Positions 34,264 to 43,800 of a stretch of 64,000 nucleotides of DNA are shown one piece after another. The stretch spans positions 17,581,001 through 17,645,000 of the forward strand of contig OX424563.1 of the NCBI GenBank assembly GCA_949152475.1, in the 5' to 3' direction. The DNA is from Terebella lapidaria (Eukaryota > Annelida > Polychaeta > Terebellida > Terebellidae). Under the pieces are notes generated by a model. It searched no databases. It had not been told where the DNA came from and saw only the letters and a program-made list of their open reading frames with translations. Position 1 is the stretch's first letter. The number at the start of each line of letters is the position of its first letter. The position numbers were made by a program, and so were the translations under genes.

Positions 34264-34398
34264 TTGATTTAGTGGATTTGAATCAGCCGTGCACAGGCAA
34301 TTCTGTCTGTAGAGACTCTTATGCCTCTTGTGATGCTGGAGCCTGCAAATGTAATTCTGGATTCATTGATAACCTTGGCATATGTGTAACAGTTGTGG
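34264..34398 (+). CDS. isolated EGF/EB-like cysteine-rich exon
   Basis: An acceptor (TGTGACCTGACAG) and a donor (GTAAGT at 34399) bound 135 bp, phase 1 at both ends. It encodes VDLVDLNQPCTGNSVCRDSY, then ASCDAGACKCNSGFIDNLGI and CV. The cysteine order C-x5-C-x6-C-x4-C-x-C-x2-GF-x6-C fits an EGF-like or EB module, which serves as an extracellular adhesion or receptor building block. Symmetric phase 1-1 exons of this kind are typical of shuffled extracellular domains. No partner exon with signal peptide was found upstream. The next plus-strand exon (37824) starts its own signal peptide, so this probably belongs to a different gene or is a lone remnant. Confidence 0.6.
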
Positions 34399-34399
34399 G

Positions 34400-34965
34400 T
34401 AAGTCCCACGTCTGCTGTTTTGTTCTTAAACGTCTAATGGCTAGTCGCTTGATCATGTTGATTACATGTAATGATGGTAGGAATAATATCAGTACCCCGA
34501 GTGTGGATCGACTAGAACTGACAAAGTGTCGGTTGACAATGTTTATTTATCAGCCTGATTTCTCAGCGGGCAGGTAATGACAACAGAACCCAGGCTGTCC
34601 CGCAGCAAGTTAGACAGCAAGAACTGTATGCTGCCGTAATGATTGATGACATGAAGAGAGGTCATCCACCAAAGATATGTGTACTCTGTTTACGCCCATT
34701 CAATAAAATATTTCTCTCAATATTCTATTGTATTTTATTTGTTTGAAAATTGACATCGATTATATATTATGGACTGATTTTGGGCATGAGAGTTCTATGT
34801 AATTTGGCAGAAACATACGATACAAAGTTATATCCTGCAATGGTCAAGTTTGAAACAAATTTTTTAAGACCAGATCGGGGAATTTATTGATCACGCGGAG
34901 CATCAGGTTGAACTTGTCATAAACAGCGTTTGTTTTTGGATTTCGCAATTGTTACCGGTATATTG
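34400..34965. other. unassigned stretch after the EGF-like exon
   Basis: No further exon is recognised. Confidence 0.35.
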
Positions 34966-34969
34966 ACCA

Positions 34970-35095
34970 GGCCCAAGTATCATACACTGCGCCTTCCTCT
35001 ATTATTCAATAAGTATTAAAAAGGTGACATACGGATTAAACGGTATTCATTTAGTGGACGAGTAGTATTAAGGCGCAGTGTATGATACTTGGGCC
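34970..35095. mobile_element. MITE family A, best-preserved copy
   Basis: 126 bp. The 26-bp ends GGCCCAAGTATCATACACTG...CAGTGTATGATACTTGGGCC are almost perfect inverted repeats. This copy can serve as the reference for the family. Confidence 0.9.
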
Positions 35096-35152
35096 AGTTT
35101 GGATTAGACTGCACTAAGATGCTAATCTTAGATTGCACTATATTAAAATCGT

Positions 35153-36527
35153 GATTCCTGATTTTTCGACATCGAGCGGAAATAGAGAATCTTCGTCGTA
35201 TGACCATCGGCCGTACACCATACGATTGGGAATTGGCCAAAGAAAAATAAAGGAATAGTTGGAAAAAATAATATCAAGTATAACCAGAGTTGCATGTAGG
35301 CATATAGCCGATTATGTGATTTTCACTTTTTCCGTTGCCATGGCAACCGTTTTCATTCGATTTTGACAACATTTGAAGGAGACCGAGCCACTAACATAGC
35401 GCTTTAGTAAAATAAAGTCCAGATTGATTGGAACTATTGTCTTTGAGTTATAAACGCAGACACTTGCACAGAAAAGTCACCGACAGAAAATAACCGAAAT
35501 CGGGATTCCCCAAGTTTTCGACATCAGGCGATAATGGAGTTTTCGTCGTGCGACCATCGGCCGTACACCAGAAGAATATAAAAATAGTTGAAAAAAATAA
35601 TATTAAGTAGAACCGGAGTTATAGCCGATTATGTTATTTTAAGTTTTTCCGTTGCCATGGCAACCGTTTTCATTCGATTTTGATAACATTTGAAGGAAAC
35701 CGAGCCACTATCAGAGCGCTTCAGTACAATAAATTCCAGATTGATTGGACTGTTTGTCTTTGAGTTATAAGCGCAGATGCTTGCACAGAAAAGCCGCTGA
35801 TAAAAAAATAACCGAAATCGTGAACCCCCAATTTTTCGACATCGGGCGATAATGGAGAGTTTTCGTCGTACGACCTTCGCCCGTACACCATACGATCGGG
35901 AATTGGCTTTAGAAAAATATAAAAATAGTTGGAAGAAATAATATCAAGTAGAACCGGAGTTTAAGCTGATTATGTGATTTTAACTTTTTCCGTTGCCATG
36001 ACAACCGTTTTCACTCGATTTTGACAAAATTTGAAAGGGGACCGAGCCATTAATATAGAGCTCCAGTTCTGTGAATTTCAGCTCGATCGGACCGTTTACC
36101 TTTGAGTTATGAGCGCAGACATTTCCACTGAAACGTCGCTGGCAAAAAATAATCAAATCGTGACCCCCAATTTTTCGACATCAGGCGATAATGGAGAGTT
36201 TTCGACGTACGACCATCGGTCATACACCATACGATCGGGAATTGGCCAAAGAAAAATATAAAAATAGTTGGAAAATTCAATATCACGTAGAACCGAAGTT
36301 GGAGCCAATTATGTGGATTTCACGTTCTCCGTTGCCATGGCAACCGTTTTTATCCAATTTTGACCAAGTTTGAGGAGGACCTAGCCACTGACATACCGCT
36401 TCATCCCTATAAATTTCATATCGTTCGGACCATCTATTTCCGAGTTATGCACGCGGACAGACTGACAAACAAACAGACAGACCCAAATGCAATACCCCCC
36501 CCCCCCTACGGGGGTGAGGGTAATAAT
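35153..36527 (+). repeat. satellite array H, second four-unit copy with terminal module
   Basis: Units start at about 35153, 35504, 35822 and 36162 (spacing about 320-350 bp), with the same blocks as 24736-26147. It ends with ACAAACAAACAGACAGACCC, a C/G tract and GGGGGTGAGGGTAAT. Array order and terminal module are the same as in the first copy, so this behaves as a mobile or transposed unit rather than a local satellite. Confidence 0.85.
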
Positions 36528-36529
36528 TG

Positions 36530-37085
36530 AATTCTCCCTTATAGTTGGGTACATTGGACCAAGGGGACAATGTTGAGTACACAATCACCGCTCAACTTGC
36601 GAATTTAAAAATTTCCAGAAGAGTCATACCACGCTGCTATACGATGGGTAATATCCTATGCAAGAGGTTAAACCGAACACGCAATTTACTACAAACTCTC
36701 ACAACTTGATGCGAAGCATAACCGAAAGGCAGACGTTGTCCACTGTTATCCACTTGCACAATGGCGACAGAAGTCAATCGATTGGCTACAGTTCACACCA
36801 CTTGATCTTTCAATAATGAATGCACATCTCTTCTTTTCGAGACACATGTTTTTGTGACCGCTCAGCCTCAAGCTACACATGCATTGTCGAATGAACTAAA
36901 ATATATATCAGGAAAAAGACGAAGGCTTCGATCTAGTGATCAATGAATTATATTTACCATGTAGTAGTTGTAGCATGTTTGTTCATGGGAAGTGTCAGTA
37001 GCACATATTGCCCATGCTTGCGTAAACAAGGTCATATTTTTAGGGTTGACACGGGCGTTTTGACCTCTGTGTCTTGTGGTTGATC
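36530..37085. other. unassigned stretch
   Basis: No feature recognised. Confidence 0.35.
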
Positions 37086-37096
37086 ATTATATATTT

Positions 37097-37673
37097 CAGC
37101 GGCGGATCCAATATTTTTATCGGGGGGGGGGGGGGGGTAGCTATGTTACGGTCACGTGTCCCCAAACACGACTTGTGATCAATTCCTTCATTGGGATCCC
37201 GTTCAGTTTGACATTACTCTTCCAGTGTCGTAATTCAGGATTTCTAATGCACAAATTCTTGACTTCTAGAGCAAAAGATGTGAAATTTTGTCTCAAGCTC
37301 ATTGGAAGCACACAATTTCAAGTTATGATCCGACAAGAAATTCCCGGTCAAAAATTTAAGATTTTCCATGAACTTGACTTTGCTAAAAGACACTATATAA
37401 TGTAATACTAGATGTCCATTCAGGTTTAAAATTAGGATTGAGTTTGGGTAATAATCCAAATTCTATATGTAGACGTGTGTGGAATTTTCCCCCAAGGATA
37501 GTCAGTTACTTCCATGATCTTGGTCATCATGCAAAGATCCGAAAAAGGAATTATGGTAATCAGCATGTTACTTCAGTAATAGTGTTCATAAACTAGTCTT
37601 CATTCATCATTCAGTACTGACGATTAGGGCGGGGGAGCAATACCCCCCCCCCCCCCCCCCGGATCCGCTGCTG
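37097..37673. mobile_element. non-autonomous hAT-like element with poly-G ends
   Basis: CAGCGGCGGATCCAATATTT at the left, then a long G run, mirrors a long C run and GGATCCGCTGCTG at the right. The 8-bp flanks ATATATTT (37089-37096) and ATACATGT (37674-37681) match at 6 of 8 positions, as expected for an aged hAT target duplication. 577 bp, no transposase. It ends 150 bp before the PAN gene start codon and may therefore sit in its promoter region. Confidence 0.75.
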
Positions 37674-37823
37674 ATACATGTGTATTGATCCTTCGCGCAT
37701 GGAAAGATATTGCAGTTTTCAGGCAACTGCTTCGTACATTTGAATATGTTATGCAATGATGATATCCGGCGGTGATTTCTAACAAAACAACTCTTGTTCA
37801 CAGTTCCTGCCACAAGCAGGAAA

Positions 37824-40800
37824 ATGCCATTCAGAGCGAAACTCGCAAAATGTACTCTTGCTGTGTTTATATATCTCCACACAACAAAGGCGACATATTA
37901 CCCGAATTATCGCGTGTCTTTCAAAGACGTCCAGAAGAAACCACACAGTTCTCGACTTTTGGACACTGTTCAAACGGAGTTTTGGTCGGGATGTCTGAGG
38001 AAATGTAATCCTCTCACCGGCTGTCGGGCTGTTGTACACCAGGTCAACATTATGTCATGTAGCTTTTACTCCACCTCGGATCTTACTGCGTCTCTGGAGC
38101 AATCAGAGAGGGCCGCGGCCATAACATGTAAGTACTGGCGTCATTGTGAGAACATCCGTTTGTTTTCAAATCAAAGATCTATTTCACTCCCTATTACGAT
38201 CCATGAAAGACATGTATACCACATCTGTGTCACCTATGTCGCCATTTATATGAAATCATGTAAACATGAGGCTACGTGAACATCTCCGCTCAGTTAAAAC
38301 GGGTTTTAAACATGATATTGTTATGAACCAGAGCAACATGAGAAAACGACGTATCTCTTTAAAAGCATGAAATGCAATTTTCATGTGGCTTTGCGAATCT
38401 AATACCCCGTTCTCACCTTCACGAATTTCTATGCGAATGCCACACGACTCATGATTTTGAATAGTCGTGTGGGAGTCGTGTGGGAGTCGTATGGAGTCGC
38501 ATGGATTCCGTGTAGCCTACAATTCGCACAATGTCGTGTGGCAGTCGGCAAAATTCGTGTAAATTCGCATGCCCACACGACCATTTTGGTCTGACCAAAA
38601 TGGTCGTGTGGCATTCGTGTAACTTCAGGGTCGTATGGGAGTCGCATGGGAGTCGAGTGGGGTTCGTGTGACAGTCGTGTGGTATTATTATTGGTCGCAC
38701 GGCAGTCGTGTCTGATTCTGATCTGATTCGCATGGCCAGTCACACGACACCCACTCGACTGTCATGCGTCTCCCATTCGATGTTCCAAGAACACGATGCG
38801 ACAGCCACACGACTACCATTTGGCGGCATTTTTTATGCGTGATCAGTTCAGCATCAAGGTTCAGGTATGAGTGAATCAACCCCGATACACCTCCTTTTAT
38901 ATCAATCGACCAGTTCAAGGAAAGTCTCACGGGAGTCGTGTGACATTCGTATGGTCGCGTGGGTGTCGCACGGCATGTGCATAGGACGCATGGGAGTCTC
39001 ACTGGTGTCGTGTGGAATTCGCATAGAGTCGCATGGAAGTCGTGTAGTATTCTGGTGACTTACGCATGAGAGACGCATGGCATTCGTGTGGCAATCGTTA
39101 AGGTGAGACTGTGCGGGCTAAAACATGACAGAGTCGTGTCGGATTCGCATAGCCACACGAAAATTGCAAAATTCCATTGTCGCATGGCATTCGCATAAAA
39201 ATTCGTGAAGGTGAGAACGGGGCATAACACGAATCTCTCATGCTTTGGTCGACACGCATTCCCGCAAGTCACCAGACTACCACACGACTTTCACGCGACT
39301 CTATGCGAACTCCATACGACACCAGTGAGACTCCCATGCGTCTCACTGGTGTCTCACTCTGAGACAAACAGGGAGACAGACCCAAATGCATGTTGGCATG
39401 CAACACGAATGCCACACGACTCCCGTGAGACATTGCTCGATCGGGTCAATCGGGCACATTAGGGTGGATTCACCCATACATATCATGAACTCTGAACTTT
39501 TACAGAGTTTTGGAGGGTCCGAGTGATAGTACAATGGCAGTCGTGTGGCTCCCGCTTCATGATCTTTGAACATCGTGTGGGAGTCGCACGGGAAACGCAC
39601 GGAGTATGGTATGGTATGGTATGGTATTTCATTTCAGAATTGTGTACAAATATATAAACGGACATTTGATTAACTTGCAATATACCTTTACAATTCTGAG
39701 GTAAACCCCAGAGGTTGTAGTACCTGTGACTTATCCTATTACATATTGATATGGAATTAAAATATAACAGTTTACAACAGATAAGTTGGAGTTACCCTGT
39801 ATGTATTATGATTATTTTATGGGAATACAATTATATTTAGATACAGAGGAAAATAATAAAAATAATGAACAAGAAAATTGAACACAATAAAATCGGGATA
39901 GTAGTTCCTATTGATAGTTTTAGTAAGACTGATCGGCCCACGTTCCCGCCCCACCCTCAACATCAAAACCACATCAATATATTCCTAATTTGTTATAAGA
40001 TTAATTATGAAACGTTATGACTCAAACGGTAATCAAATTGAACTTCATAAAAAAAACACACTAATATAAACACGACAAGGATAACTTTATAAATAACACC
40101 CTATACAAATAATGGCAAGGCACGTTAAAATATACATATATATATATATACAGGTTTAGAAATATGTGTGTTATGATAACAGAAAGTATATACATGTTCC
40201 ATTATTGTGAAATCCAAGCCCAACCCACCCCAGACCCAGATAATATTAACATTAAAGTACCATCAGTTAGTCCCAAACCCAACCAATCCCTTCTTCAGAC
40301 AATATTTACATAATCTATTAATGCACCATCAGTGAGCCCCATCCTACCCCATTCCCACCCACATCCATTGACATGATATATTAATGCACTATCAGTAAGC
40401 CCCATCCTACCCCATTCCACCCACATACATTGACATAATCCATTAATGCATTATTAGTGAGCCCCAAGCACATCCCGTTTCCCCACACACATACATTGAC
40501 ATTATGTATTATACACCATCAGTGAGGCCTAAGCCCATCCCGTTGCCCCAAACACATACATTGACATAATCCATAAATGCACCAATAGTGAGCCCTAAGC
40601 CCATCCCGTTTCCCACCCACATACATTGACATTATATTAAAACGTTATGACTCATTGAAACGTTATACACCATCAGTGAGCCCTAAGCCCATCCTGTTGC
40701 CCCACACACTTACATTGAATACAAGGCAAAATGATTGCTTTGCAATTGCTTTGTGCTCATCAATATTTGGACAGGTAATGCTTGGTTATTCTAGATTTAA

Positions 40801-43800
40801 ATGATAGTATTGATGGTGCATTCTTAATGTCCTTAGGTAGCTTATTCCAATGGTCTGGTCCCTTACACACGAAACTGTTCGACAGGATGTGAGTTTTACG
40901 TGACGCCGGCCGCGGTTCATTGCTTTGCCTAGTGTCATATGAGTGAATATCTCTATTTTTGACGAATATTGATTGAAGTGGTGGAGGGAGAGTGTTGGCA
41001 TTATAACAATACATGAAACTGTTTAGTTGTTGTAAATATAACTCACGTAGTTTTAAAATACGCATTTGTTTGAATAGTGGGATAGTGTGTTCGTTATAGT
41101 TAGATAGTGTTATGTTCCTAATTGCGCGTTTTTGCAACGTTTCAAATTGTTTAAAGTATTTTTTACGAGCGGAACCCCATAATAGTAATCCATATGTTAT
41201 GAACGGATTAACCATGCTGTAATAAAGGGTTCGGAGCAAATGTTTAGGTAAAAGGTGCTTGAGTGAGTTTATTGCATAGATTCCACTCGATATTTTATTT
41301 TTGCACATTTGTATGTGCTCAGGCCACGATAAGTTTTGATCAATTTTTAAACCTAGGAATTTTGTATATTCCACCCTATTAATATAATCATTATTAACAC
41401 TCAAAGTGTTTGAATTTGCAGTATTTTCATGTTTATTACTGCTGAATAAAATATAATTAGTTTTGTTGGTGTTCAGAGATAATTTATTAGCCTTGAACCA
41501 GTCCCCCAATATCTTAAGTTCTTTATTCACCGTGTTATATAGATTAGAAATATCCCTATCAGAAACAAATATTGTAGTGCCGTCTGCGAAAAGTATTGTT
41601 TTTGAATTATTTAAGTTTAATGGTAGATCATTGGTGTACAAAATAAATAATAGACGTCGTTTTCGAACATCAATTTTTATAGCACACGTATTGCTGTCTA
41701 TTGGTCAGATAATTTTGGAACCACTCCAAGGCCACCCCCCTTATCCCATATTGTTCAAGTTTAGTCAGTAAAACATTGTGATCGATAGTATCGAAGGCCT
41801 TGGAAAGGTCCAAAAATACTGCTAAAGTAGAATTTCGTTCATTAAATGAGGAATATATATTATGACACAATTCTGTGACAGCATTTACAGTGCTGTGTTT
41901 TGGCCTGAATCCATATTGGCTCTGATAAAATATGTTATTCTGCAATAAGAAAGCATACACTCTTTTGTGCACTATCTTTTCTAGGATTTTCGATATACAG
42001 GGCAGCAGCGAAACTGGTCGGTAGTTGCCAAATATATTTTGATCTTTTGATTTGTATATCGGAACTATTTTCGCTAGTTTCATAGCGTTGGGAATTTGTC
42101 CCGACTCTAATGATAAATTTATGATAGAAGACAGGGGTTGTACAATAGCAGCACCCAGTTCCTTCAAAATGTATGAATTAAGACCGTCGTGTCCGGTGCT
42201 TTTCTTGGTTTTCAGAGACCGTAACACTTTCATAACTTCATGCGGAGTTGTAGGTGACAGGTAAATTGAGTTTGGATTAGAATTAGCTGGCATGTAGTCT
42301 CCAACACTTTTATTACTACGCGGTATACTACTCGCGAGTTTTGGCCCCATATTTGAGAAGTAAGAACAGAACCCTTCAGCAATCGTGCTGGGGTCACTTT
42401 CCTCCCGCCCGTCAATGATAAATTTATCCGATATAGTCGATTTGTTGCGTGTTTTACCAATCAGTCGTGTGGCTATCGCACGACATTCCTATAAATCGTA
42501 TGGGAGTCTGCTGGCTGTCGCATGACATTCTTGGGGTTCTCGTGACCGGCTATGCGAATATCATCAGAATCAGACGCGACTCCGGTGCGACCAATAAGAA
42601 TTCCACTTCCACAGGAACATACACGAACCCTGTTCGACTCCCATGCGACCCCCAAACGATCACGAAGTTACACGAATGCCACACGACCATTTTGGTCAGA
42701 CCAAAATAGTCGTGTGGGCATGCGAAAATGGACATGGTGCGAATTGTATACGAATCCCATGCAACTCCCGTACGACTCCCACACGACTAATCAGAATTGT
42801 GATTCGCATGGCATTCGCATAGATTTTCGTATATGTGAGAACGAGGTATATAGAACAAGTCTACTGCAGGTATCATTCACATATAGTCCCTAAATATGAT
42901 GGATTCTTTCGAGTACACGATTCTATCAAGCTAAAAGGGAAATATCGTCTCGCTCTAACCTGCTTGGCTTTGATTCGCTAGAATCAGGAAATTTGTCTGA
43001 GGAAAAAAATATAAAAGTTGTTTGTTCGGTTGGAGAAAGTTGTTTCCGGCATATTTCATGCGGTGGTAAATGCGATGTTGGAAACTTCAGCTTTGTCAAA
43101 GGCACCGTGGCAATTTGCGAACTTTCCCATGCTTCAACGTCGTTGTGCTATAAGGAGAGCGTGTGACTGCATTACAGTATACCTGGCCAAAACATGAGCT
43201 CGACCCGCCAGTATTGACGACAAAAACCAGGGGACCAGTTTCAATGTTTACTTATAGTGAAAATGGCCCCTGAACTAAATAAATTCAATAAAGATGATGA
43301 GATCTCCAATGACAGTTTATATCTTAGTTTACTTATTATTCATAAGGACGTTCATCTCACAATTTCCAACTCTGGTCACGTTCTGAATGACGCCATTAAA
43401 AGCAGCATGGTCATGAGCGAAAGAAGGAGGGGTGAGGGCTTAATAGGCATGAGTGTGTGGGGGAAATCATCATGTACATATATACCTTCTTGAGCCCAAA
43501 GTGCCGTTAAACTTTATTCCTTCTTCTTCCTGTACATATATAGAAGCGGTAGATGGTGAGTTATACATAAAAGATAGCGATATTTCTCGATGCCAGCACA
43601 ATGCGGACAATTCGTTTACATTCTTTCTCAGAATGTTCAAACTTTAATGCAGGGTGATTAGGGCATATTATAGAAAATATGCCAGACAATTGATCTATAA
43701 CAAACTCCAACAACATAGTATGTCTAAAACTTTGTTGTCTAAAACGTTAGATATTGATATTGATCTTGTCAAAGAACTTGCATAATGACAACTAGGCCAA

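Larger units (their letters stand above)
39228..42850. mobile_element. second GTCGTGTGG foldback copy, split by a LINE
   Basis: 39228-39602 and 42462-42850 carry the same phrases as the element at 38405. The right half has a hairpin equivalent at 42680-42716 and the end GTATATGTGAGAACGAGG, a diverged form of GAAGGTGAGAACGGGG. The left half lacks a recognisable end. The LINE at 39603-42461 separates the halves. Confidence 0.7.

Noticed and set aside
38429-39600. His/Thr/Arg-rich proteins from the CACGAC phrases
   Set aside because: By-products of short repeated DNA phrases inside a foldback element, open in several frames on both strands.
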